Shown piece by piece: positions 31,013 to 39,453 of a stretch of 49,472 nucleotides of DNA. Origin of the DNA: Pseudomonadota bacterium (GTDB taxonomy: Bacteria; Pseudomonadota; Alphaproteobacteria; Reyranellales; Reyranellaceae); the NCBI GenBank assembly GCA_018240685.1, contig JAFEFG010000024.1, positions 1-49,472 of the forward strand, read 5' to 3'. A model generated the notes under the pieces. It was not told the DNA's origin and ran no database searches. It was given only the letters and a program-made list of their open reading frames with translations. Every line of letters starts with the position of its first letter. Position 1 is the stretch's first letter. Made by a program: the position numbers and the translations under genes.

Positions 31013-33634
31013 TTGGATTACGTCCTGCTGATCCTGCTGGGGGTTGCCTGGGCATTCGGCACGCCGCTCGTGGCCATCATCGCCCTGGTCCGGACCTCGA
31101 GCCTGCGCGACGAGAATGCGCGGCTCGCGGCCGAGCTGGCGGCGCTGCGCCGGCAGTTCGCGGAACGGCCGGCGTCCATCGCGGCGGAAGCAGGGGCGGC
31201 GCCCGCTGAGGCAGCGCCCGCTCTGGCGCAGGAAGAACCCGCGGCGGCATTGCCGCCGCCCTTCGAGCCCGAGGCGGCGCCGGAAACGGAAGCCGCTGCG
31301 CCTGCGCCACCGCTGGCGGCGCCCGGCGCCGAAGTGCCGGCCATCGCGCCGGCCGGCGGCGGCTGGGAGCAGCGGCTGGGGGCCCGCGCCTTCATCTGGA
31401 TCGGTGCCGTCACGCTCGCCCTCGCGGCCGTGTTCCTGGTCCGCTACTCGATCGACGAAGGCTATCTCTCGCCCGAGGTGCGGGTGATCCTGGCGGCGTT
31501 GTTCGGCTTCGGCCTCATCGCCGGCGCCGAAAAGGTCCGCCCGCGCGACGACCGCGTGGCGCAGGCGATGGCCGCGGCCGGCGTCGCCGCGCTCTATGGC
31601 GCCCTGTTCGCGTCGGTCGCGCTCTACGACATGATCTCGAAGGTGGCCGCAGGCGGCGGCGCCGCGGCGCTCACCGCGTTCGCGATCAGCCTGTCGCTGC
31701 GCCACGGGATCCTGGTCGCTGCGCTGGCCTTCGTCGGCGGCTTCCTCAGCCCCGCCATCATCGGCAGCGAGACGCCGAACGTGCCGGTGCTGTTCGGCTA
31801 CCTGCTGGCGATCGCGGCCGGCACGCTGGGTGTCATCCGTTATCGCGGCTGGTGGCTGCTGGGGTGGGGGGTGCTGGCCGGCGCCGTGCTGTGGATCGCG
31901 GTCTGGATGGACGCGACATCGGACGGCCTGCCCTGGGCCGTGTCGTTCCTGGTCGCGGTGGCGGGGCTGTTCGTCTGGACGACCTGGAAGCGGCTCGGCG
32001 AGCAGGAGAACCCGGCCTCCGACGTCGTCGGCCTCGTCTGGACGGCGCTTGCCGTCACCGGGGCGCTGCTTGCGATCATCGTCGTGCAGGACAACGGGCA
32101 GCAGGCCGCGGGCTGGCTGGCGCTCGCCGCCCACGGCGCTGGCGTCTATGCCCTGGCCCGGTGGGCGCCGCGCTTCCAGTACCAGGGCGTGCTCGCGCCG
32201 CTCCTGTCGCTGGCAGCCCTGGCCGTCTGGTGGCTGAACATGTCGGGCGCGAGCCTCGGCTGGGATGCCGACCGGTTCGCCTGGCTCTGCCTCCTGTTCG
32301 GTGCGCTCTACGCGGGCGGGGCCTTCGCGCTGATGTGGAACGCGGCGCGGCCGGGCTTCTGGGCGGCCCTGTCCGTGGCTGCCGCTCTCACGCATTTCCT
32401 GCTCTGCTGGTACGTCCTGCGCTCGCTCAAGACGGCGACACCCTGGGGCCTCATCAGCCTCGCCCTCGCGGTACCGTTCCTGGTCGGGGCCGAACGGCTC
32501 GCGCGCTGGCGCGAGCGCATGGCCGGCGGCACGGAGGCACTGGGCTTCCTGGCCGCGGGCGTGTCCTTCTTCATCGCCACGGCCATCCCGCTCGAACTCA
32601 GCCGCGAGTGGATCACCGTCGCCTATGCGATCGAATTCGCGGCCGTCGCCGCCATCGCGGCCTGGCTCAACCTCGTTGCCATGCGGCGGATGTGCTGGCC
32701 GCTGCTTGCCGTGGTCGTCGTGCGTTTCGTGCTCAATCCCGAGGTTCTCGACTATCCGCTCGGCGTCGCGCCGATCGTGAACTGGATCCTGTGGGGCTAC
32801 GGCATCTCCATCGCCGCGCTGATCGTCGGCCTGCGGTCGCTGCGCCCGACGGGCGATGTCCGGCTGGTGCTGGCGGCGGAGGCGGCCGTGGCGCTGCTCG
32901 CCTTCATGCTCGCCACGCTCGAAGTGCGCAGCCTGTTCCAGCCGGGATCGATGGCGGCCTTCGCCTCCTCCTTCATGGAGCGGGCGGTCTATGTCGTCGT
33001 GTGGGGCGCCTTTGCCCTCGCCGCGCTCTGGATGGCGCAGTGGCGCACCGATCCGGTGGTCGTCTGGGCCTGGCGTCTGAGCGGCGCACTGGCGATCGCG
33101 ACGGCGCTGGTGGTGCAGGTGCTGATTGCCAATCCGATCTTCGAGTCGGCCGATATCGGCCGGCTGCCGGTGCTGAACGGCCTCCTGATCACCTATGCGG
33201 CGCCGGCCGCGATGGCCGCCGTCGCGCGGCGCTGGATCGACCAGCCGCGCGACAGGCCGGCGGCTCTGCTGGCGGGCGCGTCGGCGGGCGTGCTGGCCTT
33301 CGCCTATGTCTCGCTCGAGGTTCGGCATGTCTTCGATCCCGGCTTCGACCGGCCGGGACTGGAGGCGGAGGGACTGGAGCTTTACGCTTATTCCTTCGCC
33401 TGGCTGCTGTTCGGCGTGGCGCTGCTCGCGCTCGGCTTCCTTCGCCGGTCGGCCGCGCTCAGACATGCGGGCATGGCGCTGGTGTGCATCGTGGTCGTCA
33501 AGGTATTCCTGATCGACCTCTCGGGCCTGCATGGCCTGCTGCGGGTTCTTTCGTTCCTGGGCCTGGGCGCGGCGCTGCTCGGTCTCGGCTTTGTGTATCG
33601 TCGCGTTGGCTTCGACTCAAATCCAGAGAAGTAG
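31013..33634 (+). CDS. DUF2339 polytopic membrane protein
   Basis: A TTG at 31013 is taken as start because it lies just before the first membrane helix (LDYVLLILLGVAWAFG) and after the preceding stop. No good Shine-Dalgarno is visible, so the start is uncertain. The product is about 873 residues. It has one N-terminal helix, a coiled coil (SLRDENARLAAELAALRRQF, about residues 26-46) and an Ala/Pro/Glu-rich linker to about residue 115. The family sequence WEQRLGARAFIWIGAVTLAL comes next, then over twenty membrane helices to the end. DUF2339 proteins have no known function; the charged linker probably lies outside the membrane. The amidohydrolase gene upstream and the CoA ligase gene downstream (three bases) suggest one transcript. 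Confidence 0.82.
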   Translation: MDYVLLILLGVAWAFGTPLVAIIALVRTSSLRDENARLAAELAALRRQFAERPASIAAEAGAAPAEAAPALAQEEPAAALPPPFEPEAAPETEAAAPAPPLAAPGAEVPAIAPAGGGWEQRLGARAFIWIGAVTLALAAVFLVRYSIDEGYLSPEVRVILAALFGFGLIAGAEKVRPRDDRVAQAMAAAGVAALYGALFASVALYDMISKVAAGGGAAALTAFAISLSLRHGILVAALAFVGGFLSPAIIGSETPNVPVLFGYLLAIAAGTLGVIRYRGWWLLGWGVLAGAVLWIAVWMDATSDGLPWAVSFLVAVAGLFVWTTWKRLGEQENPASDVVGLVWTALAVTGALLAIIVVQDNGQQAAGWLALAAHGAGVYALARWAPRFQYQGVLAPLLSLAALAVWWLNMSGASLGWDADRFAWLCLLFGALYAGGAFALMWNAARPGFWAALSVAAALTHFLLCWYVLRSLKTATPWGLISLALAVPFLVGAERLARWRERMAGGTEALGFLAAGVSFFIATAIPLELSREWITVAYAIEFAAVAAIAAWLNLVAMRRMCWPLLAVVVVRFVLNPEVLDYPLGVAPIVNWILWGYGISIAALIVGLRSLRPTGDVRLVLAAEAAVALLAFMLATLEVRSLFQPGSMAAFASSFMERAVYVVVWGAFALAALWMAQWRTDPVVVWAWRLSGALAIATALVVQVLIANPIFESADIGRLPVLNGLLITYAAPAAMAAVARRWIDQPRDRPAALLAGASAGVLAFAYVSLEVRHVFDPGFDRPGLEAEGLELYAYSFAWLLFGVALLALGFLRRSAALRHAGMALVCIVVVKVFLIDLSGLHGLLRVLSFLGLGAALLGLGFVYRRVGFDSNPEK

Positions 33635-33637
33635 ACC

Positions 33638-34918
33638 ATGGCTTTCCCGGAATTCGGCCTGTCCCTCGATGCGCTGCGCGGACTGCAGCTCGAGCGCCTG
33701 AAGGCGGCCCTCGCGCACGCCTACGCCAACCAGGCGCCGTACCGCGCCAAGTGCGAGGCGACGGGCGTCCATCCCGACGACCTGCGGACGCTTGACGATC
33801 TGCGGCGCTTTCCTTTCACGGAGAAGGCGGATCTGCGCGCGGCCTATCCCTTCGGCATGTTCGCCATCCCGCGCGAGAAGTGCGTGCGCGTCCATGCGTC
33901 GAGCGGGACGACGGGACGGCCGACCGTCGTCGGCTATTCGGCCGGCGACATCGATACCTGGAGCAACGTGATGGCCCGCTCGCTCTATGCGGGCGGTGCG
34001 CGGCCGGGCGATATCCTGCACAACGCCTACGGCTACGGCCTCTTCACGGGCGGCCTCGGCTTCCATTATGGCGGCGAGCGGCTGGGTTGCACGGTGGTGC
34101 CGATGTCCGGCGGCTCCGGCGAGCGCCAGGTTCAGCTTATCACCGAGTTCGGTGCGCACGGACTGCTCGCGACCCCGTCCTACGCAATGGCGATCGCCGA
34201 CGAGTTCGACCGGCTGGGAGTCGATCCGCATTCGACGTCGCTGCGCCTCGGTTTCTTCGGTGCCGAGCCGTGGACGGAAGGCATGCGCGCGGAGATCGAG
34301 CAGCGCATGGGCATCGATGCTCTCGATTCCTATGGCTTGAGCGAGGTGATAGGGCCGGGTGTCGCCTGCGAGTTCGTCGAGGCCAAAGACGGGCCGACGA
34401 TCTGGGAGGATCACTTCTACCCCGAGATCGTCGATCCCGAGACGGGCGCGCCACTGCCGGACGGCGAACCCGGTGAACTCGTCTTCACGTCGCTGACCAA
34501 GGAGGCGATGCCGGTGATCCGCTACCGCACGCGCGATCTCACTTGCCTGTTGCCGGGCTCGGTCACGGCCATGCGGCGCATGGCCAAGATCACCGGCCGC
34601 AGCGACGACATGCTGATCGTGCGCGGCGTCAACCTGTTCCCGAGCCAGGTCGAGGAGCAGATCCTGCGCGACCCGGTGCTCACGGGTCACTATGTGATCG
34701 AACTGTCGCGCACCGGCGCGCTGGACGATCTGATGGTGCGTGTGGAGGCGCGGGTGGGCTTCGAAGACGACGCGCTGGGGCGTGCCGGCGTCGAGCTTGG
34801 GCGTCGCCTCAAGGGAATGTGCGGCTTATCGGCTGTGATCGAGATCGTCGGTCCAGGCGCCATCGAGCGCTCGATGGGCAAGGCGCGCCGCGTGATCGAC
34901 CGCCGGCCCCGGGACTGA
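33638..34918 (+). CDS. Phenylacetate-CoA ligase family (PaaK-like) adenylate-forming enzyme
   Basis: The 426-residue protein has PaaK-like features: P-loop HASSGTTGRPTVVGYS near residues 87-102, an AYGYGLFTGGLGFHYG stretch near 131-146 and FFGAEPWTEGMR near 206. DSYGLSEVIGPG is near 231, and RTRDLT with GRSDDMLIVRGVNLFPSQVEEQIL lies near 296-348. It activates a carboxylate (phenylacetate or a related acid) as acyl-AMP and then CoA ester. No other paa genes are nearby, so the true substrate is open. It starts three bases after the DUF2339 stop. A convergent small membrane protein gene ends 43 bases beyond its stop. Confidence 0.9.
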   Translation: MAFPEFGLSLDALRGLQLERLKAALAHAYANQAPYRAKCEATGVHPDDLRTLDDLRRFPFTEKADLRAAYPFGMFAIPREKCVRVHASSGTTGRPTVVGYSAGDIDTWSNVMARSLYAGGARPGDILHNAYGYGLFTGGLGFHYGGERLGCTVVPMSGGSGERQVQLITEFGAHGLLATPSYAMAIADEFDRLGVDPHSTSLRLGFFGAEPWTEGMRAEIEQRMGIDALDSYGLSEVIGPGVACEFVEAKDGPTIWEDHFYPEIVDPETGAPLPDGEPGELVFTSLTKEAMPVIRYRTRDLTCLLPGSVTAMRRMAKITGRSDDMLIVRGVNLFPSQVEEQILRDPVLTGHYVIELSRTGALDDLMVRVEARVGFEDDALGRAGVELGRRLKGMCGLSAVIEIVGPGAIERSMGKARRVIDRRPRD

Positions 34919-34960
34919 AGGAGGGGGCGCGGCCGTCGACGATGCGGTTGCCGCTCCCGG

Positions 34961-35299
34961 TCAGAAGCGTGGCGGCAGGTACTTCTCGAATACGGCCTCG
35001 AGGCGAGCGGGCGGCACGCTGAGGGTGTTGGCGAGGATCCGGCTGTGCTCGGCCCGCTGGCTCTCGCTTGGCGGGTGGCGGAGCCGCGGTGGTGGCACCT
35101 GCTCGGTCGCGTGGCGAAGCTCCTGTGCCGTCACGCCGAGTTCGGCCGCCATGGCCTCGACCGTGCGTTCCGGCGGCGCTCCGGGAAGGCGATGATTGTG
35201 CGCGTAGACGACGGCCGCGAAGGTGAGGCTTACCGCAACCACGACGAGGGAGTCGATCCAGCCGATGCGCCAGAAGGAGGAGAGGGGACGTCGGGACAT
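34961..35299 (-). CDS. Small single-helix membrane protein with a repeated helical motif
   Basis: This 112-residue protein has a short basic N-terminus and one membrane helix (IDSLVVVAVSLTFAAVVYA, about residues 15-33). A soluble part contains two related segments, AAELGVTAQELRHATEQVPP and ANTLSVPPARLEAVFEKYLPP, sharing the pattern A-x-x-L-x-V-x(4)-L-x(4)-E-x(3)-P-P. I do not recognise a family; the topology suggests the repeats face the periplasm. It lies eight bases after the other small membrane gene and downstream of pyk. The start at ATG 35299 matches the helix placement. Confidence 0.65.
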   Translation of the reverse strand: MSRRPLSSFWRIGWIDSLVVVAVSLTFAAVVYAHNHRLPGAPPERTVEAMAAELGVTAQELRHATEQVPPPRLRHPPSESQRAEHSRILANTLSVPPARLEAVFEKYLPPRF

Positions 35300-35307
35300 G
35301 GTCTTCG

Positions 35308-35604
35308 TTATTTGATTGGATCGGTATGCGTTGAAAGGCGCTCGAACTGACGCAGCGGCGACCGGCTTCCCGTTTCGACCGATTCCGGCGTGACGGGGCG
35401 TGCGCGCTCCGGGGTCTGGTCGAGGCGAACGGATGCGGCCGGAGAGGAGAGCTGAGACTGCGCGCGCGCGGCGTGCGGATTGTTGGCGACGACCACCGCC
35501 AGGAAGGTGAGAGTTGTCGCGGCAATGACCAGGTAATCTGTCCAGTTCAACGCCGCCCGCTTCGGACGGTTGGTGGCAATGGGTTTGGGGCTGTCGGCTG
35601 CCAC
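35308..35604 (-). CDS. Small single-helix membrane protein
   Basis: The start is GTG 35604 with GGGAGG six bases upstream, giving 98 residues. The one membrane helix (YLVIAATTLTFLAVVVA, about 24-40) has flanks resembling those of the next gene (W-x-D-x-L-V at the start, A-x-N at the end), so the two may be diverged duplicates. The rest is a Pro/Ser-rich, probably disordered tail. I do not recognise a family. It is 67 bases downstream of pyk and eight bases before its partner. Confidence 0.6.
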   Translation of the reverse strand: MAADSPKPIATNRPKRAALNWTDYLVIAATTLTFLAVVVANNPHAARAQSQLSSPAASVRLDQTPERARPVTPESVETGSRSPLRQFERLSTHTDPIK

Positions 35605-35671
35605 GGTCTGCCTCCCGCAATGCTCTCAAGGAGAGATTACGGGGAGGACGGCGCATCCATCCCCGGCGGAG

Positions 35672-37084
35672 TCAGACGTAGGCGATGCGCAGGATGTTGG
35701 TGGCGCCAGGGGTCCCGAAGGGCACGCCGGCCGTGATCACGACGCGTTGCCCCTGGGCCGCGATCCGTTCCTTGCGCGCGATCCTTACGGCCCGCTGAAC
35801 CATGTCGGCGAAGTTGTGGGCGTCCTCGGTCCGGACTGGATGCACGCCCCAGGCAAGTGTCAGCCGGCGTGCCGTGTTGAGGTTGGGCGTCAGGCAGAGG
35901 ATCGGCACGTCCGGCCGTTCGCGTGCGGCGCGCAGGGTGGTAGAGCCGGTATTGGTGAAGGTGACGATGGCTGCCGCGCTCAGCGTGTGGGCGCACTGGC
36001 GCGCTGCGGCGCTGATGGCGTCGGCGGTCGTCGCTTCGGGCTCGCGGCGGCTCGCATCCATCAGCCGCCGGTAGAGCGGGTCGGCTTCGACGCTCTTCAG
36101 GATGCGGTCCATGATGGTGACCGCCTCGATCGGGTAGTCGCCCGAGGCCGACTCCGCGGACAGCATCACGGCGTCGGCGCCGTCATAGACGGCGGTGGCC
36201 ACGTCCGACGCCTCGGCGCGCGTCGGCGTCGGCGAGTGCACCATCGAATCGAGCATCTGCGTTGCCACGATGGCCGGCCGGCCGGCGGCGCGGCAGGCGG
36301 CGAGGATGCGCTTCTGCAGCGGCGGCACGGCCTCGGGCGGCATCTCCACGCCGAGATCGCCGCGCGCCACCATGATGCCGTCGCTCTGCTCGATGATCTC
36401 GTCGAGATGCTCGATGGCCTGCGGCTTCTCGAGCTTGGCCATCACTGCGGCGCGGCCGGCCACCAGCTTCTTGAGTTCGGCCATGTCGTCGGCGCGCTGC
36501 ACGAAGGAGAGCGCCACCCAGTCGACGCCGAGCGACAGACCGTAGTCGAGATCGCGCCGGTCCTTCGGCGTCATGGGCGAGAGCGGCAGGACGAGGTTGG
36601 GCAGGTTCACGCCCTTGCGGTCGCTGATGGGACCGGCCACTTCGACCACGGCGTCGATGGTGTCCTCGCGATGCGCCAGGATGCGCAGCCGGACCTTGCC
36701 GTCGTCGATCAGCAGCAGCCCGTTGGGCCGGGCGGCCTTGAAGATCTCGGGGTGGGGCAGCGGAATGCGCTTGGCCGTGCCGGGCTCGGGATCGAGGTCG
36801 AAGCGCAGCTTCTGGCCCTTCTTGAGCTCCAGCGGGCCCTTGGCGAAGGCGCCCAGCCGGAGCTTGGGGCCCTGCAGGTCCATCAGGATGGCGATCGGAT
36901 GCTTGTACTCGTGCTCGAGCGACCGCAGCAGGTCGACACGCTGCTTGTGGTCCTCGGGCGCGCCGTGGCTGAAGTTGAGCCGGAAGACGTCGGTGCCCGC
37001 CTCGATCAACGCCTTCAGCCGCTCGGGGCTCGACGAGGCCGGGCCCAGGGTGGCGACGATCTTGGTGAAACGTTCGCGCCGCAT
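35672..37084 (-). CDS. pyk: Pyruvate kinase
   Basis: The 470-residue enzyme is full length: RRERFTKIVATLGPASSSPE at the start, RLNFSHG near residues 34-40 and MDLQGPKLR near 68. KLEKPQAIEHLDEIIEQSDGIMVARGDLGVEMP near 219-251 includes the catalytic lysine and the metal-binding glutamate/aspartate, and a PTPTRAEASDVA stretch is near 290. The C-terminal allosteric domain (VTFTNTGSTTLRAARERP) is intact. It makes pyruvate and ATP from PEP. It sits nine bases after ltnD in the same direction, last enzyme in a chain starting with glycerate kinase. This matches the ttuD/ttuE pairing of tartrate operons. Confidence 0.96.
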   Translation of the reverse strand: MRRERFTKIVATLGPASSSPERLKALIEAGTDVFRLNFSHGAPEDHKQRVDLLRSLEHEYKHPIAILMDLQGPKLRLGAFAKGPLELKKGQKLRFDLDPEPGTAKRIPLPHPEIFKAARPNGLLLIDDGKVRLRILAHREDTIDAVVEVAGPISDRKGVNLPNLVLPLSPMTPKDRRDLDYGLSLGVDWVALSFVQRADDMAELKKLVAGRAAVMAKLEKPQAIEHLDEIIEQSDGIMVARGDLGVEMPPEAVPPLQKRILAACRAAGRPAIVATQMLDSMVHSPTPTRAEASDVATAVYDGADAVMLSAESASGDYPIEAVTIMDRILKSVEADPLYRRLMDASRREPEATTADAISAAARQCAHTLSAAAIVTFTNTGSTTLRAARERPDVPILCLTPNLNTARRLTLAWGVHPVRTEDAHNFADMVQRAVRIARKERIAAQGQRVVITAGVPFGTPGATNILRIAYV

Positions 37085-37093
37085 GGAGCCAGT

Positions 37094-38008
37094 CTAGCGC
37101 TTCGGCGACGACACTTTGAAGTCGCCTGCCTGTTCGTAGACCTTCACGACGGCCGCGTCATCAAGCCGCCCCCAGCCTGCGCCCGCGGCGGCGAGGAAGA
37201 GCTGGTGCGCGGCGGCGGCCAACGGCAGCGGCAGCCGGTTCTCGTGCCCGGTCCCCAGCACGAGCGCCAGGTCCTTGACGAAGATCTCGACGGCGGAGAG
37301 CGGCGTGTAGTCGTCGTCGAGCATGTGCGGCACGCGGTTGCCGAACATCCAGCTGTTGCCGGCGCTGGCGGAGATGACCTCGTAGACGGCCCGCGTGTCG
37401 GCGCCGGCCTTGGCCGCCAGCGCCATCGCCTCGGCGGCGGCGGCGATGTGGACCCCGGCCAGGAGCTGGTTCACGGTCTTGACCAGCGAGCCGATGCCCG
37501 CCGCATCGCCCAGCCGGAAGACCTTCGCCGAGGTGGCGGCGAGCACGCTCTCCGCCGCCGCGAAGGCCTGCGGCGAGCCGGATGCCATGAAGGTGAGCTC
37601 GCCCGATTCGGCGCGTGCGCGGCCGCCGGACATCGGCGCGTCGAGAAGATCGTGGCCGGTCTTCGCCAGCCGCTCGGCCAGCGACTTGGCGAAGGCCGGT
37701 GGTACCGTCGCACATTGCATGACCAGCCCGCCCTTGCGCAGGGTCGATGCCGCGCCGCTCTCGCCGTAGAGTACCGCTTCGACCTGCTTGTCGTTCACGA
37801 CCGCGACCACGACCATATCGGCCGCGGCGGCCGCTTCCGCGGACGTGGCAGCGACGATGCCGCCCGCGGCCGAGAAGGCGTCGCGCGCCGCCGCGCTGGG
37901 GTCGACGCCGATCACCTTGTGACCGTGCTTCAGCAGGTTCTTCGCCATGCCGAGGCCCATCGAGCCCAGGCCGATGAATGCAATGACGGGCGTGTTCTTG
38001 TCGCTCAT
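37094..38008 (-). CDS. ltnD: L-threonate dehydrogenase (HIBADH family)
   Basis: The 304-residue protein has a Rossmann motif FIGLGSMGLGMAKNLLKHGH (residues 11-30) and the family substrate motif DAPMSGGRARAESGELTFMASG near 123-144. The catalytic lysine is in GSLVKTVNQLLAG near 173-185. It is a member of the 3-hydroxyisobutyrate dehydrogenase family. Its position in an otnK-otnC-otnI operon makes the LtnD assignment strong: NAD-dependent oxidation of L-threonate to 2-oxo-tetronate. The Ser-Lys-Asn catalytic frame is intact. It is three bases after otnI and nine before pyk. An alternative would be 2-hydroxy-3-oxopropionate reductase, but context favours LtnD. Confidence 0.9.
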   Translation of the reverse strand: MSDKNTPVIAFIGLGSMGLGMAKNLLKHGHKVIGVDPSAAARDAFSAAGGIVAATSAEAAAAADMVVVAVVNDKQVEAVLYGESGAASTLRKGGLVMQCATVPPAFAKSLAERLAKTGHDLLDAPMSGGRARAESGELTFMASGSPQAFAAAESVLAATSAKVFRLGDAAGIGSLVKTVNQLLAGVHIAAAAEAMALAAKAGADTRAVYEVISASAGNSWMFGNRVPHMLDDDYTPLSAVEIFVKDLALVLGTGHENRLPLPLAAAAHQLFLAAAGAGWGRLDDAAVVKVYEQAGDFKVSSPKR

Positions 38009-38011
38009 GGA

Positions 38012-38797
38012 TCAGGCCTTGATGCCGTACTTGGCCGCCCAGCCAAGGCCGGCCGCGGTCGTGGTCCTGGGCTTGTATTCGAGGCCGACATAGCCCTGGT
38101 AGCCAAGGCGATCGAGCACGTCGAGCACGTAGAGGTGGTTGGCCTCGCCGAGGTCCGGCTCGTTGCGATCGGGATTGCCCGCGATCTGCACGTGCGCGGT
38201 GATCGGAAAGAGCCGTTCAGTGCGCCTGGTGAGATCGCCCTCCGTCACCTGCAGGTGATAGAGATCGAGCTGCAGCTTGAGATGCGGTGCCGCGACCTCG
38301 TCGATGATGCTCTTCACCTGGTCGGTCGTGTTGGTGAAGTAGCCCGGGATGTCGCGGTGATTGATCGGCTCCAGCACCAGCGTGATGCCGCTCCTGGCGG
38401 TCCGGTCGCAGGCCTTCCTGAGATTGGCGACGAAGGTGCGGTGCATCGCCTGAACATCCGCGCCCGGCGCGATCATGCCCGACATCACATGCAGCGTCCG
38501 GCACTCGAGGACCTTCGCATAGTCCAGTGCCGTCTCGAGTGCCGCCGCGAACTCGGCTTCGCGGCCGGGCAGGGCGGCAAGGCCGCGCTCGCCCTTGCTC
38601 GCGTCGCCGGGCGGCAGGTTGAACAGGGCCTGCGTCAGACCATGCTTCTTGAGCTCGGCGGCGATGTCGGCCGCCGGCAGCTCGTAGGGGAACAGCATCT
38701 CGACGGCCTTGAAGCCGTGCGCGGCGGCGGCGCCGAAGCGCTGCAGGAGGGGCACCTCCTGGTAGATCCAGGACAGGTTGGCGGCGAGCTTGGGCAT
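38012..38797 (-). CDS. otnI: 2-oxo-tetronate isomerase (hydroxypyruvate isomerase-like)
   Basis: The frame is open upstream within otnC, but ATG 38797 gives the normal start MPKLAANLSWIYQEVP and 261 residues. It has the xylose-isomerase-like TIM barrel: KAVEMLFPYE, then LVLEPINHRDIPGYF with the metal-binding glutamate near 142-156, KLQLDLYHLQV near 179-189 and VGLEYKPR near 239. OtnI converts 2-oxo-tetronate to 3-oxo-tetronate before phosphorylation. It was formerly annotated as hydroxypyruvate isomerase; operon context selects the tetronate function. It lies 11 bases after otnC and three before ltnD. Confidence 0.93.
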   Translation of the reverse strand: MPKLAANLSWIYQEVPLLQRFGAAAAHGFKAVEMLFPYELPAADIAAELKKHGLTQALFNLPPGDASKGERGLAALPGREAEFAAALETALDYAKVLECRTLHVMSGMIAPGADVQAMHRTFVANLRKACDRTARSGITLVLEPINHRDIPGYFTNTTDQVKSIIDEVAAPHLKLQLDLYHLQVTEGDLTRRTERLFPITAHVQIAGNPDRNEPDLGEANHLYVLDVLDRLGYQGYVGLEYKPRTTTAAGLGWAAKYGIKA

Positions 38798-38808
38798 TCT
38801 GGTTCCGG

Positions 38809-39453
38809 TCAGGAGGGAAAGGCTTCCTCGATCTCGCGGACCTGGAAGTCGGACAGCGTGCGGGTCTTGAGTCCCTGCAGCAGCAGGTGAAGCTTGGCCG
38901 TCTCCTCGAGTTCCTCGATCGAGGCCGAGGCGGCGGAGAGCGAGGTGCCGGCAACGACCGGCCCGTGATTGGCGAGCAGCACGGCGCGGTGGCCCTTGGC
39001 GTACTCGCGGATCGCGTCCGCGAGCTTGGGATCGCCCGGCTTGAAATAGGGCACCAGCGGCAGCTTGCCGACCCGCATCACGAAGTAGGGTGTGATCGGC
39101 GGCAGCGTCGACCCGGCATTGTGATGGCAGGAGGGATCGAGGCAGGAGATTGCCACCGCGTGCGTCGAATGCAGATGTACGATGGCGCCGTCCTTGGGCC
39201 GTACGTCGTAGACCGAGCGATGCAGCAGCGCTTCCTTGGTCGGCGGATCGCCGCCGACATGCTTGCCCGAGCTGTCGAGCCTCGAGAGCTGCGCCGGATC
39301 GAGCTCGCCCAGCGACGAGTTCGTGGGCGTCATCAGCCAGCCATCGTCGATGCGCACGCTGATGTTGCCGGAGGTGCCGGGGCAGAGGCCGCGCGCGGCG
39401 AGCTTGGCGCCCAGCGTGCAGATCGCCTCGCGCGATTTCGCTTCCTTGCTCAT
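38809..39453 (-). CDS. otnC: 3-oxo-tetronate 4-phosphate decarboxylase (class II aldolase fold)
   Basis: This 214-residue protein has the class II aldolase/adducin fold: LAARGLCPGTSGNISVRIDDG near residues 18-38, the metal-binding HLHSTHAVAISC near 93-104 and NHGPVVAGTSLSAAS near 161-175. OtnC cleaves CO2 from 3-oxo-tetronate 4-phosphate to form dihydroxyacetone phosphate. The start overlaps the otnK stop by four bases. Family relatives include fuculose-phosphate aldolase, but the otnK partner settles the assignment. Confidence 0.93.
   Translation of the reverse strand: MSKEAKSREAICTLGAKLAARGLCPGTSGNISVRIDDGWLMTPTNSSLGELDPAQLSRLDSSGKHVGGDPPTKEALLHRSVYDVRPKDGAIVHLHSTHAVAISCLDPSCHHNAGSTLPPITPYFVMRVGKLPLVPYFKPGDPKLADAIREYAKGHRAVLLANHGPVVAGTSLSAASASIEELEETAKLHLLLQGLKTRTLSDFQVREIEEAFPS

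Noticed and set aside
30635..33532. Minus-strand open frame of 965 codons across the DUF2339 gene
   Set aside because: Its Arg/Glu/Asp/Gly/His-rich, low-complexity translation mirrors the hydrophobic codons of the real gene on the other strand.
35570..38890. Plus-strand open frame of 1106 codons across pyk, ltnD and otnI
   Set aside because: It spans three confidently identified genes on the opposite strand and has no domain; a codon-bias artefact.
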